Below, in pieces: positions 1 to 9,640 of a DNA stretch of 64,000 nt (position 1 is its first letter; each line of letters begins with the position of its first letter). The notes beneath the pieces are model-generated. The model saw only the letters and a program-made list of their open reading frames with translations. It made no database searches and was not told the DNA's origin. The DNA comes from Sphingobacteriaceae bacterium. Lineage in GTDB: Bacteria > Bacteroidota > Bacteroidia > B-17B0 > Aurantibacillaceae. The DNA is taken from contig CANGGP010000013.1 of the NCBI GenBank assembly GCA_947453445.1, positions 1 to 64,000 on the forward strand. Reading direction: 5' to 3'. The position numbers were made by a program, and so were the translations under genes.

Positions 1-1923
1 CAAAGCCAATTCGCGGTATAATTTTGGGTGCGGCGTATCGCTGTTTAGTTTGATGTTTTTTGCTGTGGCATAAACATTCATTTTAACATCCGGATATTGG
101 ATTTTTAATTTATGACTAACAAAATCAGCAAATGAAAAACCATTTGTGAAAGCACTGAAAAAATATTGTTTGAAAAATATTTGTTCAAAAAACTGTTGCA
201 GTAATTCGTTTAATTCGCCTGCTGCTTCTTTGCTTTCGGTTAGCATTGAACAGTTTTTTAAAGCATCTAAAAGCAGCGTGGTTTTATCATTAAAATAAAT
301 GGCTGCTTGTTTTATCCGGTTTTGTAGATTATCGTTTTGTTCAATGGCGATAGGGCTTTCGAGCAATTGACTTAATTGAGGTTTAAATTTATCGGCAATT
401 TCTTTGTTTTTCCTGATCTCTAAAATAAAGGTGTTTGCCCATTGAATACTATCGCCCGAAAGTTTGTTTTGAAAGGTATGCAAGGCTTTTTGTAAAGTTA
501 AACTCATTTCGAGCAGACTTTCAAAATCGAATAAATCGCTGATAATAACTTTAGAGTATGATTTTTTTGAATCAAAAAAAGATTGCTGCAATTCGTTATC
601 ATTTTGCTTTTGCTTTGAGAAGTTCAAAATATTTTTGTCGTTGAACAGGGCATTGTTTTGAATTTTCGAACTTAGGGTCAAGCCTTCTAAACTGCGACAA
701 CGGCTTAATGCCACGTATACTTGGCCTGCGCTAAACGATTCGGCAGCATCGATGATTAATTTATCAAATGTAAGGCCTTGGCTTTTGTGGATGGTGATGG
801 CCCAAGCGTAACGCAGCGGCAATTGGCTATAAGTACCCAAAACATCTTCTTGAATTTGTTTTGTTTTTGATTCAACTTGATAGGTCACGTTTTGCCATTT
901 TTCGGGCGTTACTTCAATTTCGTAATTGTCTTCTTCACATTTTACTTTCACCTTGTCTTTATCAAGAAAGGTAACCAAGCCAATTTTACCGTTGTAATAA
1001 TTTTTTTCGCTGTTGTTTTTTAAAAACATCACGCGTGTTCCAACTTTCAACACCAAGGTTTCGTCGACCGGATAATTTTTGTCAGAGAATATGCCATTTA
1101 TTTCGGCTTTGTAATTGAATGCCTTTGATTTAATGGCATTTAAATTTCGTGTGTTTATTTCGTCGGCTTTGCGGTTATGGGTGGTGAGGGTGATGTTGTT
1201 TTGATAATCGAGGTCGCTGATTTTATCTTTGAATCGTTTGTTGAGTAGATTTAAACTTTCAGCATCCAATTGGTTGTTGCGTACTTTGTTGAGTAAGGCA
1301 ACAAATGTTTCTTCACTTTGGCGGTAAATTTTTTCTAACTCAATGTATACCGGTGTGTGGCGTTGAATGGCGTAACTGTCAAAAAAGAAAGGGCTCAGGT
1401 AATGTTGTTCCATGATTTTCCATTCCTCTTGTTGTGCTACGGGCGGCAATTGATGCATGTCGCCAATGAATAGCAATTGCACGCCGCCAAAAGACTGGTC
1501 GTATTTTTTTCGCACCACCCTGAGGGTGTAATCGATGCGATCGAGCAAATCGGCTCGCACCATGCTGATTTCATCGATAATTAATAATTCGAGGTTTCGA
1601 ATAATGCTTAAACGTTGGGCATTGTACTTATGTGTATGCACTGACATTTTTGAATAATCGTATTGTCCGTTATCTTTAAAATAAGGCACAAAAGGATTAA
1701 AGGCGAATTGAAAAAACGAATGGATGGTTGATCCGCCAGCATTGATGGCTGCCACTCCGGTTGGGGCAATGATGGCCGATTGTTTGTATGTATTTTGCTT
1801 GATGTATCGCAGCAAAGTGGTTTTGCCTGTACCGGCCTTGCCTGTAAGGAAAACAGATTGGTTGGTTTGATTGATAAAATTCAACACCAACGAAAATTGT
1901 GGGTTTATTTCGATGCTTGACAT
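1..1923 (-). CDS. PIF1/RecD-like DNA helicase, C-terminus cut by window edge
   Basis: The minus-strand frame is open from ATG 1923 to the window start (at least 641 codons). It is an ATP-dependent helicase of the PIF1/RecD superfamily 1 type. Walker A is GKAGTGKTT near residue 30, Walker B is LLIIDEIS near 120, followed by GDMHQLPPV. The late motif TIHKSQGLTFD sits in the RecD/PIF1 C-terminal fold near residue 380. The last visible residues (SDTPHPKLYRELA) resemble the start of an HRDC-like domain, as in Bacteroidota helicases of this kind, but this part is cut. It probably acts in replication or repair. It is divergent from the T9SS gene at 2036, with about 110 bases between them. Family is confident; substrate is unknown. 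Confidence 0.85.
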   Translation of the reverse strand, partial: MSSIEINPQFSLVLNFINQTNQSVFLTGKAGTGKTTLLRYIKQNTYKQSAIIAPTGVAAINAGGSTIHSFFQFAFNPFVPYFKDNGQYDYSKMSVHTHKYNAQRLSIIRNLELLIIDEISMVRADLLDRIDYTLRVVRKKYDQSFGGVQLLFIGDMHQLPPVAQQEEWKIMEQHYLSPFFFDSYAIQRHTPVYIELEKIYRQSEETFVALLNKVRNNQLDAESLNLLNKRFKDKISDLDYQNNITLTTHNRKADEINTRNLNAIKSKAFNYKAEINGIFSDKNYPVDETLVLKVGTRVMFLKNNSEKNYYNGKIGLVTFLDKDKVKVKCEEDNYEIEVTPEKWQNVTYQVESKTKQIQEDVLGTYSQLPLRYAWAITIHKSQGLTFDKLIIDAAESFSAGQVYVALSRCRSLEGLTLSSKIQNNALFNDKNILNFSKQKQNDNELQQSFFDSKKSYSKVIISDLFDFESLLEMSLTLQKALHTFQNKLSGDSIQWANTFILEIRKNKEIADKFKPQLSQLLESPIAIEQNDNLQNRIKQAAIYFNDKTTLLLDALKNCSMLTESKEAAGELNELLQQFFEQIFFKQYFFSAFTNGFSFADFVSHKLKIQYPDVKMNVYATAKNIKLNSDTPHPKLYRELAL

Positions 1924-2035
1924 GGGTTAAAAGTAAAACAAAATAAGCGAAAAAATTTGTTCCTTATTTGTGATTTAAATTATAAATAACTAATTTTAGT
2001 TAAACGGTTTTATTAATCCATCAAAATCAGAAAAT

Positions 2036-4864
2036 ATGAAGACAAATTACAAACATGTATTGTTTTATTTTATTTGCGTGCTTTTGGCAAACAATTTGAG
2101 GGCCCAATGTGGTGCGCCTGTTAATCTAGGTTCCTCGGCCAATTTGAATACCATGATTCGAAATTCTACCAATCCGGTGGCGGTTGATAAAAACTTGAAC
2201 ACAGTGGTTTATGTACACCGTAACAACCCAACTAATTTTGGTGGTAATTCGGGGCATTTACGTTATGATGTTTCAACCAATGCCGGTACTACTTGGACTT
2301 TGAACCAAGGTGTATTAAATAATTTAAATACAAGTTATGGTCGTTATCCAAATGTGGCCATTTATAATCCAACCAATAATGTAACGCCTGCCAATGCTTA
2401 CATTGGTTATCTGGCGGCTACCATCAATACGGCCAGTTCGGCGTGGAATGGTGTTGTTACAGGCGTTAGTCAGTTAAGCGGCACAGGGCTTACAGAAAAT
2501 TACAATCAGCCGATTGTGAGTCCACAACTCATTGCACATTCATTGGTGAAAGGGGCCCCCGGCATTTATTGGGCAGTTGACGCCTTGTACAATGGCACTG
2601 CGATCACAGGTTTTGCCATTTATAAAGGCACTTGGAACAGCGGTACGAATGATATTGTTTGGGCGAACAACTTTACGGTTTCGCCTACTTTTAATACAGC
2701 CTATTCTTCTGCAGCTTATGTAGGTGATTACAATATTGCCTTTGATCCAACAGGCACCAATGGTTGGATGAGTTTTTTGGGACATGTTAGTCCGGGTCCG
2801 AGCAATTACGCGTATTACCCTGTGTTTTACAAAACCACCAATGGTGGCGCAACCTGGACAGGTCCGATTCAAGTGAACTTGACAACATTGGGATGTTTAA
2901 CGGCGAACATGACCGGAACGAATGTGCCAACAACAAATTTTGAACATGATTTAACGGTTGATGTAAATGGCAATCCACATTTATTTACGACTATTTGCAA
3001 TGGCACTAACAATTACAGCGTTTTGTATACAGCATGGCATCACATGTATGATATCACTTTAAGAAATGGTTTGTGGGTGGCCAACGATGTGGCCAACGTT
3101 TTAGCAGGCAGAGGTCAATGGGGTACTTCGCCGAACATTACCACACAAGACATGGCACCGCAAGTATCGCGTTCGCAGGATGGCACTAAAATATTTTTCT
3201 CATGGACAGATAACAGTAATTACACTTTGGGACAAGCCAATCAAACGCCAAATTTATTTACGAGGGGATACAATGTTTCGAACAATACCTGGACCCCAAC
3301 AAAAGATTTTAGTTCGTGTAATACGGGTGCGGCAGGTTTTATGTATGTGCCGCATGTGGCGGCGGAAGTTCTGGAGCCATCTTCAGGCGTGTTTAAAATA
3401 GCTCCGGTTTATGGTGTTTTAACCAACAACGATCCGGCTTTGGTTTGTGATTTTAGATTTTTGGATAATTCAACTTTTAGCAGCACAGATTTTTCGGTAA
3501 CACTTACTTCAACAACCAACATCAGTATTGCGCAAGGCACCAATGTGTTGTTGTGTCCGGGAAGTACCATTACCATTAACACTTCGAGCACCGTTGGACA
3601 AGCCATTTGGAGCACCGGTTCAACCAACACAGCCATCAGCATTTCGAGTTCAAGCATTACAACCTATTCGGTATTGGCGCAACAAAACTGTGCCATCGGT
3701 ACGGCATCGATAACGGTTACCAATATGTCGGTTTCGGTGAGCGGACCAAGCGCATCAATGTGTCCGGGCAGTACAGCCAGTTTAAGTATAAGTGGAAATG
3801 CCATCAGTTATCAATGGAATCCGGGAGCAGTGAGTGGCACTTCGAACGCGGTGAGTCCTACTGTTAGTTCGGTGTACACAGTGGTTGCCAATAGCAATGC
3901 CAATTGTTCAATTACCAATACGGTGGCTGTTGGTGTGTTTAATTTACCAACCATAACGGTTGTGGGCAGTACGAGTGTTTGTATGGGCTCGGCTGTAACA
4001 TTAACTGCTAGCGGCGCCAGTACATATACGTGGACGAACGGACCGAATACAAATGTGTACACCTTTACACCTAGTTTACAATACAACACCTATAGTGTAA
4101 CAGGTACTGATAACAATACTTGCGTGAATTCACAAACCTATGCGGTGCAGGTAATGCCTGTTCCAACAGTAAGTGCATTAAGCAGCAAGACTTTAATTTG
4201 TGACGGCGAAGTAGTTTTGTTAACTGCATTGGGAGCGAACACTTATTCATGGAGTACCGGCGCAACGGCCGGCAACATTAATGTTTCGCCAAGCGTCACC
4301 ACAGTTTACACTTTAACAGGTTTTGATGCCAATTTATGCAGCGACAGCAAAACTTTAAGCATTAAGATTAGTCCTACCCCAACTATAGTCATTACCAGTA
4401 GTCGGCCAAGTATGTGTATTGGCGAAAAAGCGATTTTAACGGTAACGGGTGCAGCCACCTACTTTTGGAGCAATGCGTCAACCAACAGCACCATACAAAT
4501 AACAGCCACCAGCACAGCGGCTTTGAGTTATACATCAACCGGCACATCAACTTTTGGTTGTATCGGAAAAGGTACCTATACGCAAACCGTTAGTGCCTGT
4601 ACGGGAATTGATGAAAACCAATCGAGTAAGTTAAGTTTATTGATTTACCCAAATCCTAATGCGGGTTATTTTACGGTTGAAAGTTTAAGTACCTGTGATT
4701 TATTGATTACAAATGAATTGGGGCAAGTGTTAAGGCATTTGCAGCTAGGTAATCAAAACTTAAAAGCGGAAATCAATTTGAGTGATTTACCAAGTGGTAT
4801 TTATTTTGTTCAAGGGCAGATGGCGGACGGAATGATTAAAGAAAAAATTGTGATAACGAAATAA
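2036..4864 (+). CDS. Secreted T9SS protein: sialidase-like N-terminus plus five Ig-like repeats
   Basis: 942 residues. A signal peptide ends at RAQ (about residue 24), so it is exported across the inner membrane and then by type IX secretion. Residues 40-480 contain phrases such as TTNGGATWTG and STNAGTTWT, typical of BNR/sialidase-like beta-propellers. Residues 500-860 hold about five repeats of roughly 75 residues, each opening with a Cys-Pro-Gly or Cys-x-Gly phrase (LCPGST, MCPGST, VCMGSA, ICDGE, MCIGE) and containing YxW; these are PKD/Ig-like surface domains. The last 80 residues are a type A sorting domain (YPNPNAGYFTVES ... LPSGIYFV ... KIVITK). No catalytic residues can be assigned, so adhesion or glycan binding is only a guess. 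It stands alone. Confidence 0.85.
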   Translation: MKTNYKHVLFYFICVLLANNLRAQCGAPVNLGSSANLNTMIRNSTNPVAVDKNLNTVVYVHRNNPTNFGGNSGHLRYDVSTNAGTTWTLNQGVLNNLNTSYGRYPNVAIYNPTNNVTPANAYIGYLAATINTASSAWNGVVTGVSQLSGTGLTENYNQPIVSPQLIAHSLVKGAPGIYWAVDALYNGTAITGFAIYKGTWNSGTNDIVWANNFTVSPTFNTAYSSAAYVGDYNIAFDPTGTNGWMSFLGHVSPGPSNYAYYPVFYKTTNGGATWTGPIQVNLTTLGCLTANMTGTNVPTTNFEHDLTVDVNGNPHLFTTICNGTNNYSVLYTAWHHMYDITLRNGLWVANDVANVLAGRGQWGTSPNITTQDMAPQVSRSQDGTKIFFSWTDNSNYTLGQANQTPNLFTRGYNVSNNTWTPTKDFSSCNTGAAGFMYVPHVAAEVLEPSSGVFKIAPVYGVLTNNDPALVCDFRFLDNSTFSSTDFSVTLTSTTNISIAQGTNVLLCPGSTITINTSSTVGQAIWSTGSTNTAISISSSSITTYSVLAQQNCAIGTASITVTNMSVSVSGPSASMCPGSTASLSISGNAISYQWNPGAVSGTSNAVSPTVSSVYTVVANSNANCSITNTVAVGVFNLPTITVVGSTSVCMGSAVTLTASGASTYTWTNGPNTNVYTFTPSLQYNTYSVTGTDNNTCVNSQTYAVQVMPVPTVSALSSKTLICDGEVVLLTALGANTYSWSTGATAGNINVSPSVTTVYTLTGFDANLCSDSKTLSIKISPTPTIVITSSRPSMCIGEKAILTVTGAATYFWSNASTNSTIQITATSTAALSYTSTGTSTFGCIGKGTYTQTVSACTGIDENQSSKLSLLIYPNPNAGYFTVESLSTCDLLITNELGQVLRHLQLGNQNLKAEINLSDLPSGIYFVQGQMADGMIKEKIVITK

Positions 4865-4930
4865 TTAGGGTTCATTTATTCATTTTGTGCAATTTTTAGT
4901 TCGAAAGGTCATGTAGTCGATCAAAAAAAA

Positions 4931-4960
4931 TTGTCCGAATCCAAATTTGAATTAACTTTG
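4931..4960 (+). promoter_or_regulatory. Bacteroidota-type promoter of yebC-recJ
   Basis: TTG at 4931-4933, 19 bases, then TAACTTTG at 4953-4960. This fits the Bacteroidota sigma consensus (TTG near -33, TAnnTTTG near -7). The yebC ATG follows 19 bases later. Confidence 0.7.
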
Positions 4961-4979
4961 TTCCCCTATAGAAAACATT

Positions 4980-5693
4980 ATGGGAAGAATTTTTGAAACT
5001 AGAAAAGCCACCATGTTTAAGCGTTATGCTAAAATGGCGAAGGCTTTTACCAAGATTGGAAGAGAGATTGTAATGGCTGTGAAATTGGGTGGTCCGAACC
5101 CAGACAGCAATCCACGTTTAAGGATGGTGATTCAAAACGCTAAGGCAGTGAACATGCCGAAGACAAATGTTGATTCAGCCATTAAAAGAGCGAGTGAAAA
5201 AGATACTGCCAATTACGAAGCCATTATTTATGAAGGTTATGCACCACATGGTGTGCCTGTATTGGTTGAGTGTACCACGAACAACCCAACAAGAACAGTG
5301 GCCAGTGTTCGCATGTATTTTAGTCGTGCCAACGGCGCTTTGGGTACGAACGGCTCGGTGAGTTTTATGTTTGAGCACGTGGTATTATTTAAGATTGAAG
5401 CTGCCAACTTAAACAAAGACGATTTAGAATTAGAATTAATTGATTTTGGTTTGGAGGACATTAATTTGGATGAAGAGCACAATCAGTATATTATTCAAAC
5501 CCAATTTGTAGATTTTGGCAAAATGCAAGATGCCTTAGAAGAAAGAAAAATTGCCGTGCTTGAAACCAGTAAAATATATGTTCCAACCACTACAAAAGAA
5601 TTGAGTGCTGAGCATGAAGCTGAAGTAATGGCGATGATTGAAAAGATGGAGGAGGATGATGACATAGAGGCTGTATATCATAACATTGCTTGA
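4980..5693 (+). CDS. yebC: YebC/PmpR family protein
   Basis: 237 residues, full length for the family. The N-terminus (MGRIFETRKATMFKRYAKMA) carries the Bacteroidota variant of the YebC start. The middle has the family signature NMPKTNVDSAIKRA and YEGYAPHGVPVLVE, and the C-terminus is acidic. YebC-type proteins were named as transcriptional regulators, and some members have been implicated in translation of difficult nascent chains; which role applies here cannot be read from the sequence. The stop overlaps the recJ start (TTGA), so the two genes are co-transcribed from the promoter at 4931-4960. Confidence 0.92.
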   Translation: MGRIFETRKATMFKRYAKMAKAFTKIGREIVMAVKLGGPNPDSNPRLRMVIQNAKAVNMPKTNVDSAIKRASEKDTANYEAIIYEGYAPHGVPVLVECTTNNPTRTVASVRMYFSRANGALGTNGSVSFMFEHVVLFKIEAANLNKDDLELELIDFGLEDINLDEEHNQYIIQTQFVDFGKMQDALEERKIAVLETSKIYVPTTTKELSAEHEAEVMAMIEKMEEDDDIEAVYHNIA

Positions 5694-7405
5694 GTTTGCA
5701 GAAAATTTGGAAAATACTTAAACCCAATCCAAATCATGTGGCATTGCAACAGGCGCTCAGTGTTGATCGCATTGTTTCAACCTTATTGAGTTTACGTGGC
5801 ATTCACAATTATGATGATGCCAAAACATTTTTCAGACCCGAATTAAATCAGTTGCATGATCCTTATTTGATGAAGGACATGGATAAGGCCATTGCGCGGA
5901 TTAAAACTGCCATTTCAAAAAATGAAAAAGTTTTAATTTACGGCGATTATGATGTTGACGGTACGACTGCAGTAAGTATTGTTTACAGTTTCTTCAAACA
6001 ACACATCAATCAAATTGATTATTACATTCCTGATCGTTATAAAGAAGGCTATGGCATTTCATTTGCCGGCATTGACTTTGCTGCGGAGAATAATTTTTCG
6101 TTAATTATTGCTTTGGATTGTGGCATTAAGGCCAATGATAAAATTAATTACGCTGCCGAAAAAAACATCGACTTTATTATTTGTGATCATCACTTACCAG
6201 GTGCTGAATTACCAAAAGCCTTTGCGGTATTAGATCAGAAGCGAAACGACTGCCCCTACCCCTACAAAGAATTGAGTGGTGCGGGAATTGGTTTTAAACT
6301 AATTCAAGCTTATTGCATTGATCAGGCATTAGCCATTGAGCAGTGTTACCAATATTTAGATTTGGTTGCTACCAGCATTGCTGCAGACATCGTTCCCATT
6401 ACCGGTGAGAACAGGGTGATGGCCTATTTTGGGTTGGAGCGCATCAATAAAAATCCAAGGCCCGGCATTAAGGCCCTTTTAAATATTAATCAATTAAAAT
6501 CGCCTGCAAATGTTGGTACATTGGTATTTACTTTGGCACCAAGAATTAATGCGGCGGGTCGTATTGAGCATGGCAGCAAGGCTGTAGAGTTGTTAAGTTG
6601 TGAGGAAGACACAAAAGCGGAAGAATTTGCCAAAGCCATTGACGACACCAATACACAGCGGAGAGATTTGGATTCGGGCACTACAATTGAAGCCTATGAT
6701 TTAATGAAAGCTGATCCGATGTGTGACAGCAAAAAAAGCACCGTGCTGTTTAACGAAGGCTGGCACAAGGGCATTGTTGGGATAGTGGCCTCACGCATGA
6801 TTGAAAAGTATTATAAACCCACTATTATACTCACTGAAAACGACGGCAAGGTAAGCGGCAGTGCGAGAAGCGTTAGAGAGTTTGATATTTATACGGCCAT
6901 TGAAAAATGCAGTGATTTATTGGAACAATTTGGCGGGCATAAATTTGCTGCCGGCTTAACCATGAAGCGAGAGAACGTAAAAGCCTTTCAAGAAAAATTT
7001 GAAAAAGTTGTATCAGCATCAATTACCGATGACCAGTTGATTCCAAAAATAGAAATTGATTGTGAACTCAATTTGAGTGAAATCAGCGACAAGTTGCTGC
7101 GTATTTTAAAACAATTTGCACCACATGGTCCGGAAAATATGAGTCCTGTGTTTTGCACCAGCGCTGTATTTGATGCCGGTTGGGGACAGGTGTTTGGCAA
7201 CAACCATTTACGATTAGAAGTATTTCAGAAATCAAATCCGAATATCCGCTTTCAAGCGGTGGCCTTTGATAAGGGAGATTATATTCATTTTTTTCAAAAG
7301 AAAACACCGATGGATATCGTTTATAAAATTCAGGAGAATGAATTTAAAGGTGTTAGTTCAATTCAATTGGTGATTGAAGATTTTAGGGTGAGTGAGAAGT
7401 TTTGA
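5690..7405 (+). CDS. recJ: Single-stranded-DNA-specific exonuclease RecJ
   Basis: 571 residues, close to the usual RecJ length. It degrades single-stranded DNA 5'->3' in recombination and repair. DHH-family motifs are visible: IYGDYDVDGTTA (motif I, near residue 85), IALDCGIK, ICDHHLPG (DHH, near 165), and the DHHA1 segment with GGHKFAAGLTMK near 420; an OB-like C-terminus follows. The start is TTG at 5690, overlapping the yebC TGA (TTGA). No ATG lies near this position in frame, and the N-terminus aligns well from here. It is the last gene before an 800-base gap. Confidence 0.95.
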   Translation: MSLQKIWKILKPNPNHVALQQALSVDRIVSTLLSLRGIHNYDDAKTFFRPELNQLHDPYLMKDMDKAIARIKTAISKNEKVLIYGDYDVDGTTAVSIVYSFFKQHINQIDYYIPDRYKEGYGISFAGIDFAAENNFSLIIALDCGIKANDKINYAAEKNIDFIICDHHLPGAELPKAFAVLDQKRNDCPYPYKELSGAGIGFKLIQAYCIDQALAIEQCYQYLDLVATSIAADIVPITGENRVMAYFGLERINKNPRPGIKALLNINQLKSPANVGTLVFTLAPRINAAGRIEHGSKAVELLSCEEDTKAEEFAKAIDDTNTQRRDLDSGTTIEAYDLMKADPMCDSKKSTVLFNEGWHKGIVGIVASRMIEKYYKPTIILTENDGKVSGSARSVREFDIYTAIEKCSDLLEQFGGHKFAAGLTMKRENVKAFQEKFEKVVSASITDDQLIPKIEIDCELNLSEISDKLLRILKQFAPHGPENMSPVFCTSAVFDAGWGQVFGNNHLRLEVFQKSNPNIRFQAVAFDKGDYIHFFQKKTPMDIVYKIQENEFKGVSSIQLVIEDFRVSEKF

Positions 7406-7578
7406 ATGTTGAATTTTAAGTCATTGCTGTCCGGAATAAATTATGCCCTACAGCTGTGTCATGCAATTTGCAAGAGTTTCTGGTAGCTACTCTGCTAGTG
7501 GGCTTAATTTAAAAAAAGTTTACATTGGAGTTTTCACTTTGAAAATGGAATGAGATTTCAGCCGCTTCACAGATAAAT

Positions 7579-7773
7579 TTCTTGTCTTCTTTTTTCTTGA
7601 AAAAAAAGAAGCAAAAATTCAAGGCTGACGAGAAATTTCTTGAAAACTACGTCGCAGCTTTCTGTTGCGCGCGAAGGTCGCGAAGGGCTGCTCATATACT
7701 TTTGTTGCACTAGCGACTGACCGCGCGCTAGAACGGCAGAAAGCTGCTCCTTGTTTTCGTACGAAATTTCTCG
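7579..7773. repeat. Palindromic intergenic element with paired inverted arms
   Basis: Outer arms CGAGAAATTTC (7629-7639) and GAAATTTCTCG (7763-7773) are perfect inverted repeats. Inner arms GCAGCTTTCTG (7654-7664) and CAGAAAGCTGC (7737-7747) are also perfect, with 14 and 15 bases between the blocks on each side. The centre is rich in GCGCGC. A separate hairpin (CTTCTTTTTT...AAAAAAAAGAAG, about 7584-7612) precedes it. The base composition differs from neighbouring genes. It resembles a dispersed REP/MITE-type element; copy number cannot be judged from one window. Confidence 0.6.
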
Positions 7774-8019
7774 AAGGCCGCGCCTGACCACCATTACTCG
7801 AAATCCGGTTAGTCAGCATAAAATAACGCCAATTTTTTAAAGCCAATTGCGGCCTTGCTTATTGATTTAAAGGTTCGTATTAGCGATATGAAAAGAATAG
7901 CCACAGTTCTAAAAAATGCCCCTTTAAAATTATCCCAGGTAGTAGTGATTTTAATTGTTAAAGTTTAAATGAGAACACTCGCATTCAAATATTCATCTAA
8001 TAATGCTTAGATGATTTCT

Positions 8020-8165
8020 GCGCCAACGATTGCAGCGAAAAGCCCGGAGGCAGATGCGCAGCGGAGCGAAGCAGATGCCGAGGACTTGAAGCGGAAAGCG
8101 TGGCCGCGAAGTAAAAAAACATCGAGAAAAATTGACGGTTTTTTTACTTTGCGGAGGCGCCCAAA
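8020..8165. repeat. Second GC-rich element with a 12-bp perfect hairpin
   Basis: AAGTAAAAAAAC (8109-8120) pairs perfectly with GTTTTTTTACTT (8138-8149) across a 17-base loop. The stem extends outward by a G-T pair and CGC/GCG. The preceding 90 bases are rich in GCGG and GAAGC, unlike the AT-rich flanks. It could terminate the convergent recJ and MATE transcripts, be a dispersed repeat, or be a small structured RNA; the sequence alone does not decide. Confidence 0.5.
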
Positions 8166-8205
8166 ATAGTTTGAAACAAAATGTGAAGTGATTTTTACGC
8201 TTGAA

Positions 8206-9555
8206 TTAGCTTTGTTTTAAATTTTTCCTCAGCAAATAATTTAATCGCCACAGCAGGCATAAAGCCACAAATACCAAGGAACTTAAGAGTGCGATCCAAA
8301 TACCAATGGTTTGCATTTTAAAAGTAAAAGCCAACACATAGGCCAAAGGCAAAGCCAAAACCCAGTATCCAACCAAGGTAATGGCCGTTGGCCAACGCAC
8401 ATCTTCGAGGCCGCGTAAAACACCGATGATGGTGACTTGCAAACCATCGAAGAGTTGAAACATGGCGGCAATGATTAATAGTGAGGCGGCAAGGTTTAGG
8501 ATGGAAAGTTCGCTGCTAAAAGCTTTGGGTAGTTGGTGGTTAAAAATTAATAAGATGATGCCGCAAGAGCCCATAACAAGCAACACAAGTTTAATGGCTG
8601 TGTATGCTGCGTTTTTAATATCAATCCAATTTTGTTGGGCTGAATAAATGCCCACGCGAATGGTTGCGGCCGAACTGATGCCTGAACCAAACATATAAGT
8701 AAAGGCTGCAATGCTTAATGCAACGCCGTGTGCATCGATTTGTTCTTTGCCAAAACTTCCGGCCATTAAACCGGCAATGACAAAAGCCGCTACCTCGAAA
8801 GTAAATTGCATGGCCGAGTTAAAACCAATTTTCCAAAGCTCGCGTAGTTCGGTCCAATTTAATTTTACTTGACTGTAAACCGATTTAATTTCGTTGGTGA
8901 TGGGTGATTTAAAAATGTAGACAAGAAAAGAAACACCCATGAACATGCGTGCAATGAAGGAGGCCCAGGCTGAGCCCATGTAGCCTAATTCAGGTAAGCC
9001 AAGTTTGCCGTAGATGAGCGCGTAATTTAAAATAATGTTGAGTAAGTTGCCAATCACACTAATGATGAGTGCCATTTTTGTATTGCTTAATCCTTCACAA
9101 TATTGTTTGCAAGTGAAGAAAAGTGAAACCGGAATCATTGAAAAAATGAGCACATCGAAAAAAGGGACCGCCATTGCAGCAACATCTTCGGGTTGTTGCA
9201 TATGGTGTAAAAGGTTGGAAGCAAAAAAGAGAACAATGAATAAAAGGATGGCTACGGCCAGATTCAAGAACAAGGAATTTTTAAACAGAGATGCTTTTTT
9301 TAAAAGATCCTTTTGCTCGTAGGCAGCGTTAACCAGCGGTGTTGTGGCGTAACTCATGCCAATGGCGAAAACCAAAAGCAATACGTACAAATTATTTGAA
9401 AGGATGCCTGCAGCTTGTTCGGTGGTGCCGATTTGACCGAGAAAAATATTGTCGACCATGCCGGTGATGATGTACCCTACTTGGGTGAGCACCAATGGCC
9501 AAGCCAATTGAATGGTTTCTTTTGTGTGTGCGTTATTGAAGAATTTTTTGAACAT
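8206..9555 (-). CDS. MATE family multidrug/metabolite efflux transporter
   Basis: 449 residues with about twelve hydrophobic segments and the internal twofold repeat of MATE transporters. The N-terminal half has WPLVLTQVGYIITGMVDNIF, the typical MATE opening, and the second half opens with IGFNSAMQFTFEVAAF. MATE proteins export cationic drugs or metabolites in exchange for Na+ or H+ across the inner membrane. It is a single-gene unit on the minus strand, separated from the esterase gene by about 85 bases. The substrate cannot be predicted. Confidence 0.92.
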   Translation of the reverse strand: MFKKFFNNAHTKETIQLAWPLVLTQVGYIITGMVDNIFLGQIGTTEQAAGILSNNLYVLLLVFAIGMSYATTPLVNAAYEQKDLLKKASLFKNSLFLNLAVAILLFIVLFFASNLLHHMQQPEDVAAMAVPFFDVLIFSMIPVSLFFTCKQYCEGLSNTKMALIISVIGNLLNIILNYALIYGKLGLPELGYMGSAWASFIARMFMGVSFLVYIFKSPITNEIKSVYSQVKLNWTELRELWKIGFNSAMQFTFEVAAFVIAGLMAGSFGKEQIDAHGVALSIAAFTYMFGSGISSAATIRVGIYSAQQNWIDIKNAAYTAIKLVLLVMGSCGIILLIFNHQLPKAFSSELSILNLAASLLIIAAMFQLFDGLQVTIIGVLRGLEDVRWPTAITLVGYWVLALPLAYVLAFTFKMQTIGIWIALLSSLVFVALCLLWRLNYLLRKNLKQS

Positions 9556-9640
9556 GCGGATGGTAAAGATAAGAATGAATTGGGTATCACAAATAGGCTA
9601 TCATAAGCCAGGTGGAATTTGTCGAGCAATTTTTAGTTGC

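Larger units (their letters stand above)
7406..8205. other. 800-base intergenic region with two palindromic elements
   Basis: The region lies between convergent recJ (plus) and the MATE gene (minus). It holds two GC-richer, highly structured blocks (about 7579-7773 and 8020-8165), annotated separately. The remainder (7406-7560 and 7790-8010) is AT-rich with no convincing gene. Two minus-strand reading frames of 75 codons fall inside the first palindromic block and look spurious. Confidence 0.7.

Noticed and set aside
7567-7846. Two overlapping minus-strand frames of 75 codons in the recJ-MATE gap
   Set aside because: They lie wholly within a palindromic GC-rich element, overlap each other in different frames, and their Arg/Ser-rich translations show no domain or good start.
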